Shown one piece after another: positions 46,222-54,715 of a stretch of DNA of 64,000 nucleotides. The DNA comes from Massilia sp. WG5 (lineage in GTDB: Bacteria; Pseudomonadota; Gammaproteobacteria; Burkholderiales; Burkholderiaceae_D): contig NZ_CP012640.2 of the NCBI RefSeq assembly GCF_001412595.2, positions 3,596,001-3,660,000 of the forward strand. Direction: 5' to 3'. How positions within the stretch are numbered: the first letter of the stretch is position 1; every line of letters begins with the position of its first letter. Below the pieces are notes generated by a model. That model saw nothing but the letters and a program-made list of their open reading frames with translations. It did no database searches and had not been told where the DNA came from. The position numbers were made by a program, and so were the translations under genes.

Positions 46222-47277
46222 TTATACCAAACATTGTTCCAATCCCCGGATAAAGACATCTTTCGGTAAATTTTTACCAATAAACACCATCTTGCTGCCG
46301 CGTGGTTCTTGATCGCCCCACTTTGCACCCAGGTCGCTGCCCATGATTTGATGCACGCCTTGGAATACCACCTTGCGATCCGCCCCCGCCATCGACAGCA
46401 CGCCTTTGTAGCGCAGCATATTCGGGCCAAAGACTTGCACCATGCTGCCGAGGAACTGGTCGAGGCGTTCCGGATCGAAAGCGCGCTCGCTCTTGAACAC
46501 GAAGGCGGCAATATCGTCGCTGTGGTGGCCATGATGGTGGTCGTGGCTGTGATCTTCGCTGTGATTGCAGGCTTCGGTGTGCACGTGCTCGTGATCGTGC
46601 TCGTGATCATGCGCCTCGTCGGCGGTCAGGAAGGCCGGGTCCAGCTCCAGCTTGTCGTTCAGGTTGAAGCCGCGCAGGTCGAGCACCTCCTGGATCGGCG
46701 CGCGACCGAAGTCGGAGACCGCGATCGGCGCACGCGGGTTGATGCGGCGGATGCGCGCCTTGAGCTCCTCGAGCGCGGCGGCGTCGACCAGGTCGGTCTT
46801 GGACAGCAGGATCTTGTCTGCGAAGCCGACCTGGCGCTGCGCTTCTTCCTGGCGGTCCAGCTGGTCCATGGCGTGACGGGCGTCGACCACGGTCACCACG
46901 GCGTCGAGCAGGTAGTGAGCACCAACTTCCTCGTCGACGAAGAAGGTCTGTGCCACCGGCCCGGGATTCGCCAGGCCGGTGGTTTCGATGACGACGCGGT
47001 CGAACTGCAGTTCGCCGGCGTCGCGCTTGCGCGCCAGGTTGCCGAGGGCAACGATCAGGTCCCCACGTACGGTGCAGCAGATGCAGCCGTTGTTCATCTC
47101 GACGATTTGCTCGCTGGAATCCTGCACCAGGATTTCGTTGTCGATGTTTTCCTGGCCAAATTCGTTTTCGATCACGGCGATGCGCATGCCGTGGTTTTCC
47201 TGCAGGATGCGGTTGAGCAGCGTGGTTTTGCCGGCGCCGAGGAAGCCGGTCAGGATGGTGCTGGGGATCAATTCCAT
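46222..47277 (-). CDS. CobW/ZNG1-family metal-handling GTPase
   Basis: A 351-residue G3E GTPase. Walker A is GFLGAGKTTLLN (about 11-22), the metal-binding CxCC motif is CICC (about 65-68), and the switch/guanine motifs are ETTGLANP and SKTDLVD. A histidine-rich insert (DHEHDHEHVHTEACNHSEDHSHDHHHGHHSDD in pieces, about 228-262) suggests zinc storage or sensing. The CobW C-terminal domain follows. It probably delivers zinc to client proteins; cobalt or nickel is less likely. No Zur box was recognised. Confidence 0.92.
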   Translation of the reverse strand: MELIPSTILTGFLGAGKTTLLNRILQENHGMRIAVIENEFGQENIDNEILVQDSSEQIVEMNNGCICCTVRGDLIVALGNLARKRDAGELQFDRVVIETTGLANPGPVAQTFFVDEEVGAHYLLDAVVTVVDARHAMDQLDRQEEAQRQVGFADKILLSKTDLVDAAALEELKARIRRINPRAPIAVSDFGRAPIQEVLDLRGFNLNDKLELDPAFLTADEAHDHEHDHEHVHTEACNHSEDHSHDHHHGHHSDDIAAFVFKSERAFDPERLDQFLGSMVQVFGPNMLRYKGVLSMAGADRKVVFQGVHQIMGSDLGAKWGDQEPRGSKMVFIGKNLPKDVFIRGLEQCLV

Positions 47278-47383
47278 ATTTCGCTATCCGATCAAAGTGG
47301 GCCCTACGGCCGCAGAGAATCGGGGGATTATGCCGGAATTTACGAAATGTCACCACCAACCGAAGTCGCGTGCGCTGGCCTTC

Positions 47384-47417
47384 GTTTGATCTTTTACCTG
47401 GTTTGATCTCTTACTTG
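47384..47417. repeat. 17-bp tandem duplication over the xerC stop codon
   Basis: Bases 47384-47400 and 47401-47417 are direct copies with two differences. The xerC stop (47411-47413) lies in the second copy. Confidence 0.75.
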
Positions 47418-48349
47418 GCCTTGGCGCGCGGATGCGCCTTGTCGTAGACGGCGGCCAGGTGCTGGAAGTCGAGCGACGTGTAGATCTGGGTCGAGGTGAT
47501 GCTGGCGTGGCCCAGCAGTTCCTGCACCGCGCGCAGGTCGCCCGAGGACTGCAGCAGGTGCGAGGCGAAGGAGTGGCGCAGCACGTGCGGGTGCACGTGG
47601 ACCGGCAGGCCGGCCTTCAGGGCGTGGTTCTTCAGGCGGTGCTGGACCACGCGCGGGCTGACGCGGGCGCCGCGCGCCGACAGGAACAGGGCGTTGCTGC
47701 CGTCGCTGCTCGGCGGGCGCACCGCCAGCCAGGCCGCGATCGCCTCAACCGCCGGGGCGCCGACCGGCACCCGGCGCATTTTATTTCCCTTGCCGGTGAC
47801 CACGACTTCCTGGGCTTCCAGCTCCAGCCAGCCCATCGATGCCGGCGCGCCATCCCCGGCCGCCACGAAACCGACGTCCAGCCCCGCCAGCTCGGACACC
47901 CGCAGGCCGCTCGAATACAGCAGCTCGAACATCGCGCGGTCGCACAGTTCGGCCGGTTCGGGATGGCCGTGCCGGTTCGCTTCCATCAGGCGCACGGCGT
48001 CGTCGACCGGTAATGCCTTCGGCAGGCGCCGGGCGCGGCGCGGCGCCCGCACCCCATCGGCCGGATTCGCGGGAAGCGGCGTCTGGCGCGCCAGCCAGTT
48101 GAAGAAGCCGCGCCAGCCGGACAGCTTGCGCGCGATCGAGGTCGGGCTCTGGCCGTCGGCGTGCAGCTTGGCGGCGAAGCGGCGGATGTCGAAGTGGGTC
48201 AGCCTGGCCCAGTCCGTATGGCCGGCCAGGCGGGAAAGTTCGCCCAGGTCGCGCGCATAGGCGGCGACGGTATGGCCGGACAGCTTGCGCTGGGTGCGCA
48301 GCTCGGCCAGGTAGCGGCCGGTCCAGTCGTCCGCGGCCGGGGTGTCCAT
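47411..48349 (-). CDS. xerC: Site-specific tyrosine recombinase XerC
   Basis: A 312-residue recombinase that resolves chromosome dimers at dif together with XerD. The N-terminal SAM-like domain spans about 1-95; the catalytic domain holds R (YSSGLRVSELAGLD), K (VTGKGNKMRRVPVG), HxxR (HPHVLRHSFA), H (LGHASITST) and the nucleophile Y (QIYTSLD). ATG 48349 is chosen because it starts the SAM-like domain; a longer frame overlaps the DUF484 gene. It follows DUF484 by 16 bases, the classical pairing. This is housekeeping, not a phage integrase. Confidence 0.95.
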   Translation of the reverse strand: MDTPAADDWTGRYLAELRTQRKLSGHTVAAYARDLGELSRLAGHTDWARLTHFDIRRFAAKLHADGQSPTSIARKLSGWRGFFNWLARQTPLPANPADGVRAPRRARRLPKALPVDDAVRLMEANRHGHPEPAELCDRAMFELLYSSGLRVSELAGLDVGFVAAGDGAPASMGWLELEAQEVVVTGKGNKMRRVPVGAPAVEAIAAWLAVRPPSSDGSNALFLSARGARVSPRVVQHRLKNHALKAGLPVHVHPHVLRHSFASHLLQSSGDLRAVQELLGHASITSTQIYTSLDFQHLAAVYDKAHPRAKAK

Positions 48350-48365
48350 GGCTGGCGTCGCTGCC

Positions 48366-49040
48366 TCAGGCGCGCAGCGGGCTGAGCGCGGCGCTGGCCG
48401 TCTCGCCGATGTGGACCAGGAAATCGGTCCCCATGCTGGCGCTGAAGCGCTCCGCATCGGGCGAGCCGAGCACCAGCAGGCCGAAGGCCGAGCCGGCGGC
48501 GCGCAGCGGCACCAGCACGGTCGAGCGTACCGAGGCGCTGTCCTCGAGCCAGCGGACGGCGTCGAAATCGCGGTTCGGGCCGCAGTAGGGCGCGCGCAGG
48601 CCGTTGGCGAACAGGCGGACGTCGTCGGAGACGCCGCTGGCATACCACTCGGACGCGTGCTCCGGCGCCAGGCTCCACAGGCGAAGGGTTGCCTGCGGGA
48701 CCACGAAGTGCTTGATCAGGCCGTCGACCACGGCGCGCGGCATTGCGGCCGGCGCCTCGTCGGGCGCGCCGGCTTCCAGCAGCTGGCGGGTCCAGCCGTG
48801 GAAACGGTTGGCGATCGCCGCGTTTTCCTCGGCATGGCGGACCAGCTCGGCCATGCGCAGCTCGAGTGCCTTGTACTTGTCGCGCATCACTTCCATCTGC
48901 CGTTCCTGCAGCGAGACGGCACGGCCGGTCAGTGGGCTCGACAGCTTTACCTCGCCCAGCAGGCCGGCGTGTTCTTCAAAAAACTGCGGATGATCGACCA
49001 GGTATTGGGCGATGGCAGCGGAATCCAGTGTTGCGGTCAT
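48366..49040 (-). CDS. DUF484 (GAF-like) protein
   Basis: A 224-residue cytoplasmic protein. The N-terminal part begins VDHPQFFEEHAGLLGEVKLSSP, followed by a coiled coil with SLQERQMEVMRDKYKALE, then a GAF-like fold (about 100-224) ending MGTDFLVHIGETASAAL. DUF484 genes usually precede xerC; the function is unknown. ATG 49040 is preferred, with 49055 as alternative. Confidence 0.9.
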   Translation of the reverse strand: MTATLDSAAIAQYLVDHPQFFEEHAGLLGEVKLSSPLTGRAVSLQERQMEVMRDKYKALELRMAELVRHAEENAAIANRFHGWTRQLLEAGAPDEAPAAMPRAVVDGLIKHFVVPQATLRLWSLAPEHASEWYASGVSDDVRLFANGLRAPYCGPNRDFDAVRWLEDSASVRSTVLVPLRAAGSAFGLLVLGSPDAERFSASMGTDFLVHIGETASAALSPLRA

Positions 49041-49112
49041 TGCATGGTCTTGCAAAAGAGGTAGACCGCCAATTTTACCCGACTGTAAGCGCCATCAGCA
49101 GATAAACATGCA

Positions 49113-50384
49113 TCAAAAGCGGTAGCGCATGCCGAGCTGGAAGGCGCGGCCGTTGTCGCCGGGCGCAGGGGTGAAACCGCCGGGCGCACCCGCCGTCGCC
49201 GGGCTGTACTGGGCCTCGTTGTCGTTCTTGATGTAGGAGACGACGGCGTAGATGTCGGTGCGCTTCGACAGGTAGTAGTTGTAGCCCAGCGCATACAGGG
49301 TCGCATCGCTGTCCGAGACCGTGCGGTCGTTCTGGCGCGCGACCGAGGCCAGGATGCGGTTGGGGCCGATGCGGTACTGCAACCCGGCCTGGTAGCTGGC
49401 GGCGTCCTGCTGGCTGTTGAAGGAAATGTTGTTGACGAATATCGCGCGCAGGGCGGCGGCAGTGGCCGGGCCCAGCGGTGCGAGCTGGGGCGCGATCTGG
49501 GCATCCCAGCCGGCGATATAGGTGGGCAGCAGCGCCGAATGCTTGTTGCGCTGGTCGTGCCAGCCGGCGAAGAACTTCCAGTCTTCCCAGGTGTACGAGC
49601 CGCCGACGGTGGTGGTGCGCAGGCTCGGCGCGCCGGACGGATCGTAGGCGTGGTTGTGGCCGATGCCGACATCCCAGCCGCGCGCCTTGTAGGTGATGGC
49701 CGCGCCCCAGAATTTGTTGTACAGGCCGAGATAGCCGGAGCCCTTGCCGGCGATCATGACCGAACCGCCGAGGCCGGAAGGCAGGGCGATCCGGTACTGC
49801 AGGGCGCGCTGGGAACGGATGTCGGCGCCCAGCGCCTGGAAGCCGGCGGTGCCGCCGGTCACGCTGCCCCAGGTGCCGCCGGTGCCGACCTCGAAGGTAT
49901 CGGCCGCCGCGAACACTTCGTAGCCCGGTGTGTACATGCGTCCGACCAGGACTGCGCCCAGCGGCGTGACCAGGCCGACCATCGCGGTGCGGTCGAACAG
50001 CGCGTTCTCGGGATTGACGGCCGGGCCGCCGCGCGGCTGCAGGGCGCTGCGCACGATGGCCAGCAGGTTGGGCGGCAGGGCTTGCATGCCGCGCGTCAGG
50101 TAAAAGCCCTGGTTCTCGTTGATCAGGGTCGGCTGCTGCTTGCCGGTGTCGAGCTCGATCCGCGCCTCCAGGTTGAACACGGCCTTCAAGCCCCGTCCGA
50201 GGTCTTCGCTGCCCTTGACGCCGAGACGGGAGCCGTCGGCGCCCCCGCTGATGAGCTTGGGCGAAGAGCCGTGCTGCCACATGAGGCCGGCGTCGGCGAT
50301 ACCGTAGAGCTGGACGCTGGACTGGGCCAGCACGAGGGTCGGAACGCAGGCGCCGGCGAGCGCGCCCAGCACAATCTTTTTCAT
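49113..50384 (-). CDS. OmpC-type porin (Gram_neg_porin)
   Basis: A 423-residue outer-membrane trimeric porin of the betaproteobacterial type. The signal peptide ends at LVLAQSS, the mature start is SVQLYGIADAGLMW, then GSRLGVKGSEDLGRGLKAVFNLE, and the C-terminal strand ends in RYRF, the Phe needed for BAM recognition. Amphipathic strands fill the rest. GGGAGATACG lies before ATG 50384. It is about 60 residues longer than the neighbouring porin, with extra loops around residues 110-190 and 290-330. Confidence 0.93.
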   Translation of the reverse strand: MKKIVLGALAGACVPTLVLAQSSVQLYGIADAGLMWQHGSSPKLISGGADGSRLGVKGSEDLGRGLKAVFNLEARIELDTGKQQPTLINENQGFYLTRGMQALPPNLLAIVRSALQPRGGPAVNPENALFDRTAMVGLVTPLGAVLVGRMYTPGYEVFAAADTFEVGTGGTWGSVTGGTAGFQALGADIRSQRALQYRIALPSGLGGSVMIAGKGSGYLGLYNKFWGAAITYKARGWDVGIGHNHAYDPSGAPSLRTTTVGGSYTWEDWKFFAGWHDQRNKHSALLPTYIAGWDAQIAPQLAPLGPATAAALRAIFVNNISFNSQQDAASYQAGLQYRIGPNRILASVARQNDRTVSDSDATLYALGYNYYLSKRTDIYAVVSYIKNDNEAQYSPATAGAPGGFTPAPGDNGRAFQLGMRYRF

Positions 50385-50502
50385 CGTATCTCCCATGGCA
50401 AATCGAATCACATCGCGACACAATCGGATGCCTGTCAATTCGCGCTGGCCGATACGGCTCAGCCGCGTGAGCGTTGCGCGAATCGCACAGGGCCCAGATG
50501 CA

Positions 50503-50538
50503 GCAAGGGCGGACCTGGTTTCCCAGGCCCGCCCTTGC
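50503..50538 (-). terminator. Hairpin after the second porin gene
   Basis: GCAAGGGC (50503-50510) pairs with GCCCTTGC (50531-50538) and the inner CCTGG pairs with CCAGG around TTTC, a long nearly continuous stem. There is no T tract on the minus strand. It lies 32 bases after the porin stop and probably ends or protects the mRNA. Confidence 0.6.
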
Positions 50539-50570
50539 GGAGTTACTGCTTAAGACTTACAGCGTAAAGC

Positions 50571-51665
50571 TTAGAACGAGTGGTTCACGCCCACGTCGTA
50601 GGTGTTGATGGTCGGGGTGCCAGCCAGAGCGCCGGTGGTCTGGTTGAAGCTGGCGTTCTTCTTGCGCGACGCATCGATGTACACGTAGGTACGCTTCGAC
50701 AGGCTGTACTCGTAGCCCAGCGAGTACTGGCGGGTCAGCAGGTCGTGCTGCAGGAAGTTCTCGTCCTGCTTCTTGACACCGACGCCGGCCAGCACCTTGC
50801 CCGGGCCGACCGCGTAGGTCAGACCCAGCACCGTGCCCTTGACCTTCGGACGCAGGGTGTTGGTGTGTTCCTTGTCCTGACGGCTGTAGGTGGCCATCAG
50901 TTTCAGTTCCGGGGTCACGGCGAACGAACCGGCGATCGACCAGATCTTGGTTTCGATGGCGTTACGCTCGTAAGCCAGCATTGCAGCGGCCGGACCGTTG
51001 TTGTAGGTGGCAGCGACCGAGAACGGGTTGGCCGAAGCTTCCTGGCCCGAAGTGTACGAGGTTGCGCCAGCGCCGACGCCGGCGACGGCTGCGCCGCCTG
51101 CGATGCCTTCCTTGCTTGCCCAGGCAGCGTTCACCTGGAAGCCGTTAGCGACCGGCGAGTTGTAGAAGATCGCGTTCGAGAAGCGGTTGTTGCTTGCGCC
51201 AGCGCCGCTGGTGTTGCTGCCCTGGTCCAGCGGAGTCGAGTTGTAACCGGCGATGCTGATGTCGGTATAGAAACCGGCCGGGGTCGGCAGGCCGTGCCAC
51301 GGTTCGAACGAACCGACCACTTCCTGGAACGGGGTCAGGCCACGGCCCAGGCGGATCATACCGAAATCACCCTGCAGGCCGACGCGGGTCTGGCCCTGGA
51401 ACAGCGGACGGGTGTTGTTCTCGACGGTGCCGGTGTCCGGCTCGTAGCGCATTTCAATCTGGAACAGCGCTTTCAGGCCGTTGCCCAGATCTTCGGTGCC
51501 CTTGAAGCCCAGGGTGTTGGAAGCACGCTTGCCGATGGCCAGGGTCTGGTCGGTACGCTTGACCAGGCCGGCGTCGATGTTGCCGTAGATTTGCACTGCG
51601 GTCTGCGCTTGCGCGACACCAGCGAATGCACCCAGCAGAGCGACTGCCACGAGGGATTTTTTCAT
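50571..51665 (-). CDS. OmpC-type porin (Gram_neg_porin)
   Basis: A 364-residue porin. The signal peptide MKKSLVAVALLGAFAGVAQA is followed by QTAVQIYGNIDAGLV, NTLGFKGTEDLGNGLKALFQIEMRY and a C-terminal strand ending VNHSF. Codons are more uniform than those of the other porin (mostly gcg, ctg, aac, acc), as in a highly expressed gene. TAAGGACATAAATAG precedes the ATG. The AT-rich 450-base upstream region with two palindromes suggests regulated expression. Confidence 0.95.
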   Translation of the reverse strand: MKKSLVAVALLGAFAGVAQAQTAVQIYGNIDAGLVKRTDQTLAIGKRASNTLGFKGTEDLGNGLKALFQIEMRYEPDTGTVENNTRPLFQGQTRVGLQGDFGMIRLGRGLTPFQEVVGSFEPWHGLPTPAGFYTDISIAGYNSTPLDQGSNTSGAGASNNRFSNAIFYNSPVANGFQVNAAWASKEGIAGGAAVAGVGAGATSYTSGQEASANPFSVAATYNNGPAAAMLAYERNAIETKIWSIAGSFAVTPELKLMATYSRQDKEHTNTLRPKVKGTVLGLTYAVGPGKVLAGVGVKKQDENFLQHDLLTRQYSLGYEYSLSKRTYVYIDASRKKNASFNQTTGALAGTPTINTYDVGVNHSF

Positions 51666-52119
51666 CTATTTATGTCCTTATAAAGTGAAACGCAGGAATC
51701 CAGTGAGCATTGAGGCTTTTTCTTTTTGCTGAACACTCGGATGTGTGAACCTTAAATGCTGGAAGCATCAAGGTTGTCTGATTAGTCAATTATGACGGGT
51801 CCACTTGGTGGAAAGCCAATAAATCCAATTGTGCTGTTGTATTTTCGAAACGGCAGAGCTGATTCACGTAGGAAATCTTAAGCATTGTTTAAGTTTCTGG
51901 GCGTCATCATGCCAGCCGGGCACGACATTTAACATTTGTGCGGCCTCAAATGCACATGGAATCGCAGGCGAATCGCCCCTGAGCCGGCTTTAGACTCTGC
52001 CCCATCCGACAACCGCAACCGGATGTCCAGGTCTGGCGACCTCATCCATCATGTACTTACCAGGATTTGCGTGCATCTGCATGCATCTGCGGCGGTGTCT
52101 TACTACCGATAAATGAGCG
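51666..52119. promoter_or_regulatory. AT-rich upstream region of the porin gene
   Basis: A 454-base gap without a supported gene, divergent between the porin and the Sel1 gene. On the minus strand a stem-loop at 51750-51773 (CCTTGATGCT with AGCATTTAAGG, loop TCC) and an imperfect palindrome at 51872-51897 (arms around CTTAAG/TTTAAG) are the main structures. They could be operators or parts of the porin leader. The direct repeat of GCATCTGCATGCATCTGC near 52073 lies before the Sel1 gene. Confidence 0.45.
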
Positions 52120-53736
52120 ATGGCAAACCGTGAAGAGCTAGCAATCATCCGTGGCGCACGCGCCGGCCGGGCCGACTCCCAGCTGGCGCTGGGCCGACTG
52201 TATCTTTTTGGGAGCACCGGCCTGCCGAAGAGCCTGCCTACCGCGCTGCACTGGCTGGACCGCGCCGCGCGCCAGGGCTGTGCCGAGGCCTGGCAATTGA
52301 TCGGCAATCACATCCCGCTCGACCTGGCCCGGCAGAGCCCCCAGCCCGTGACCTGCTGGTACGAGCGGGCCTACGACGGCGGACTGGCGCGGGCCGGCCT
52401 GGTCTATGCGCAGCTGGTGCTGGGCGGCGAGCGGGTAGCGCCGGGGCAGCGCGCCAAGGCCCTGCGCGCGCTCGAGGACGCGGGCCGCGGTGGTTTTCCG
52501 GAAGCGCAGTGGCTGCTGGCGCGCGAACACGGGGCCGCGCCGCCGCGCCCGGGCGCCACGGCGGCGATGCCGGCGGAGCAGGGCGCCGGCCTGCCGACTG
52601 CCGGCGCCCTGGGCCGCGATTCTTCGGCACCGCGCGCCGGCGCGCCGGAGCATGCCGGCCAGCGCTGGCTGCGCCGCGCCGCCGACAATGGCGTCACCCC
52701 GGCCCAGTTCGCGCTGCTGGCGCAGGAATGGGAATCCGGAAACCAGCAGGGCTATCTGGTGCGCGCGCTGCCGCTGGCGCGCTCCCTGGCCCATTCCGAA
52801 GTGGCGCAGGACAGGGCTTGCGCGCGCCTGTCGCCGGACGAGGTCACCCTGCTGTCGCGCTGCGCCCGGCTGGTGGAAGAGGGCGCTGTCACCCACGACG
52901 TCGCGCCCGACGAATTGCACGCGTTCTGGGAAATGGCCGCCGCCGAGCAGGACTGCTACGCCCAGTTTGCCCTGGGCCTGTGGTGCGCGCGCATGCGCAT
53001 CGATGGCCGCCGCATTCCCGGCAGCAGCGGCGCGGCCAACTTCAAGAAGGCGGTGCGCTGGCTGCAGCAGGCCGGCGAGCAGGGCCTGGCCGAAGCCTGG
53101 TACGCGCTGTCACGCATTTATGTGAAGCCTGAATTTTCCCAGCGTAATGTGAACGAGGCCCAGAAATATCTCGAGCGCGCCGCCGAGATGGGTTACCGCG
53201 ACGCCCAGCTGGAATGCGGGAATGCCGCCTGGCGCGCGCGCCGCGAGAACGAGAACAATGATGTGCGCGCCGTGTTCTGGCTGCAGAAGGCGGTCGCGCA
53301 GGGCTGCGCGAAGGCGGCGGCAATGCTGCGCAAGATCGCGCCGCGCGTTCCCGGCGCCTGGCCGGATCTGCGGGCGCTGTTGTCCGGGCGGGATCTGGCG
53401 GAATACCCCTTGCTGGCGGCGCGCCTCGAGCTGGCCCTGGCCTTCGGCCTGAGTCGTGCGGAGGCGCTGCTGCTGGACATCGGCAATGCCGACCGCGGGC
53501 ACTGCCTGGTGGTCGACATCCGCGCCAGCTACGGGCGCAGCCGGAGACGTCTGGTGCCGGTGGAAACGGCGCAGGAGCGCCAGCTGCTCGACCGCATCGT
53601 GCGTCTGTTCGAGAGCGTCGACTGCGGTCCGGGCGGTCCGGAAGGAAATTACCGCCAGCGCCTGTACCGGCTGCGGACCCTGCTGCCCGAGGCGGGCGGG
53701 GCGGATTCTTCGCTCGACCTCGACCTGGCCGCCTAA
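52120..53736 (+). CDS. Sel1-repeat (SLR/TPR-like) protein
   Basis: A 538-residue protein without signal peptide. Several Sel1-like repeats are visible: GRADSQLALGRLYLFG, ALHWLDRAARQGCAEAWQLIG, CWYERAYDGGLARAGLVYAQL, RWLQQAGEQGLAEAWYALSRIY, KYLERAAEMGYRDAQLECGN and WLQKAVAQGCAKAAAML. The middle (about 140-180) is a low-complexity Ala/Gly/Pro stretch. The last ~110 residues are not repeats (SRAEALLLDIGNADRGHCLVVDIRASYG). Such proteins scaffold protein complexes; no partner is evident. The ATG at 52120 has no strong ribosome-binding site. Confidence 0.83.
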   Translation: MANREELAIIRGARAGRADSQLALGRLYLFGSTGLPKSLPTALHWLDRAARQGCAEAWQLIGNHIPLDLARQSPQPVTCWYERAYDGGLARAGLVYAQLVLGGERVAPGQRAKALRALEDAGRGGFPEAQWLLAREHGAAPPRPGATAAMPAEQGAGLPTAGALGRDSSAPRAGAPEHAGQRWLRRAADNGVTPAQFALLAQEWESGNQQGYLVRALPLARSLAHSEVAQDRACARLSPDEVTLLSRCARLVEEGAVTHDVAPDELHAFWEMAAAEQDCYAQFALGLWCARMRIDGRRIPGSSGAANFKKAVRWLQQAGEQGLAEAWYALSRIYVKPEFSQRNVNEAQKYLERAAEMGYRDAQLECGNAAWRARRENENNDVRAVFWLQKAVAQGCAKAAAMLRKIAPRVPGAWPDLRALLSGRDLAEYPLLAARLELALAFGLSRAEALLLDIGNADRGHCLVVDIRASYGRSRRRLVPVETAQERQLLDRIVRLFESVDCGPGGPEGNYRQRLYRLRTLLPEAGGADSSLDLDLAA

Positions 53737-53840
53737 TCGCGCCTGACAGCACCCTGATGGCAGCGTTGCATCGTCTCGCCGTACACGCATACTGTCTTCG
53801 AGGATGGGCCTTGCCCTCAGGGCGTTGTCAGACGCGATTA
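53734..53840. repeat. 107-bp element with 28-bp inverted ends
   Basis: Bases 53734-53761 and the reverse complement of 53813-53840 match at 24 of 28 positions. The element spans exactly the gap between the convergent Sel1 and dapF genes: its first three bases are the Sel1 stop codon, and it ends one base before the dapF stop. The core contains CTCGCCGTAC, also found in the fragment at 40950-41000. No coding capacity. It looks like a MITE or REP-type palindromic unit and could form a long hairpin that ends both transcripts. Confidence 0.8.
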
Positions 53841-53841
53841 T

Positions 53842-54705
53842 TCAGAGCGTGATCTCGCCTTCGAACACCGTCTCGGCCGGCCCGCTCAGGTAGACCGGCT
53901 GGCCTTCGCCGGCCCAGGCGATGCTCAGGCGGCCGCCGCGCGCTTCGACCTGCACCGGCGAATCCAGCAGGCCGCGCCGGATGCCGGCCACCACCGCCGC
54001 GCAGGCGCCGGTGCCGCAGGCCAGGGTTTCGCCGGCGCCGCGCTCGAACACGCGCAGCTTCACGTGGCCGCGGTCCAGCACTTGCAGGTAGCCGGCATTG
54101 ACCCGTTTCGGGAAGCGCGGATGATGTTCGATCTGCGGGCCGGTCTCCGCGACCGGGGCGGTGTCCACGTCGTCCACGACCTGCACCGCGTGCGGATTGC
54201 CCATCGAGACGGTCGAGACCAGCACGGTCTGCTCGGCGCCGCGCGCGCGGACCGTGATCGGCCACAGGGCATCGCGGCCTTGCGTTACGCTTTCCAGGCC
54301 CTGGCTGTCGAACGGCACCAGGGCCGGCTCCAGCACAGGCGCGCCCATGTCGACGGTCACGCTGCCATCCGTCTCGAGACGCGGCGTGATGATGCCGGCC
54401 ATGGTCTGCACGCGGATGCTGCGTTTGTCCGTCAAGCCCTTGTCGCTGACGAAGCGCACGAAGGCGCGCGAGCCGTTGCCGCACTGTTCGACCTCGCCGC
54501 CGTCGTTGTTGAAGATGCGGTAGCGGAAGTCGCAGCCTGCCTCGCTGGGCGGCTCGACGACCAGGATCTGGTCGGCGCCGATGCCGAAGCGGCGGTCCGC
54601 CAGGCGGCGCCACTGCTCGGGACCGAGGTCGATCTGCTGGTTGATGGCGTCGATCACGATGAAGTCGTTGCCGGCGCCGTGCATCTTAGTGAATTTCAGT
54701 TTCAT
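53842..54705 (-). CDS. dapF: Diaminopimelate epimerase
   Basis: A 287-residue two-base racemase converting LL- to meso-diaminopimelate for lysine and peptidoglycan. The two catalytic cysteines are in the canonical motifs: EQCGNGSRA (first) and ACGTGACAA (second). [19 protein letters not shown] is the standard start. It ends the lpxL-lpxL-dapF run, 10 bases after the preceding acyltransferase gene. Confidence 0.97.
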   Translation of the reverse strand: MKLKFTKMHGAGNDFIVIDAINQQIDLGPEQWRRLADRRFGIGADQILVVEPPSEAGCDFRYRIFNNDGGEVEQCGNGSRAFVRFVSDKGLTDKRSIRVQTMAGIITPRLETDGSVTVDMGAPVLEPALVPFDSQGLESVTQGRDALWPITVRARGAEQTVLVSTVSMGNPHAVQVVDDVDTAPVAETGPQIEHHPRFPKRVNAGYLQVLDRGHVKLRVFERGAGETLACGTGACAAVVAGIRRGLLDSPVQVEARGGRLSIAWAGEGQPVYLSGPAETVFEGEITL

Positions 54706-54715
54706 TGCTGGATCC

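Noticed and set aside
47411..48349. Tyrosine recombinase as a sign of a phage or integrative element
   Set aside because: Length, catalytic residues and pairing with DUF484 identify housekeeping XerC; no other mobile genes are nearby.
52046..52100. Repeat of GCATCTGCATGCATCTGC before the Sel1 gene as an operator
   Set aside because: It is short, self-overlapping and could arise by chance; there is no second copy in the window.
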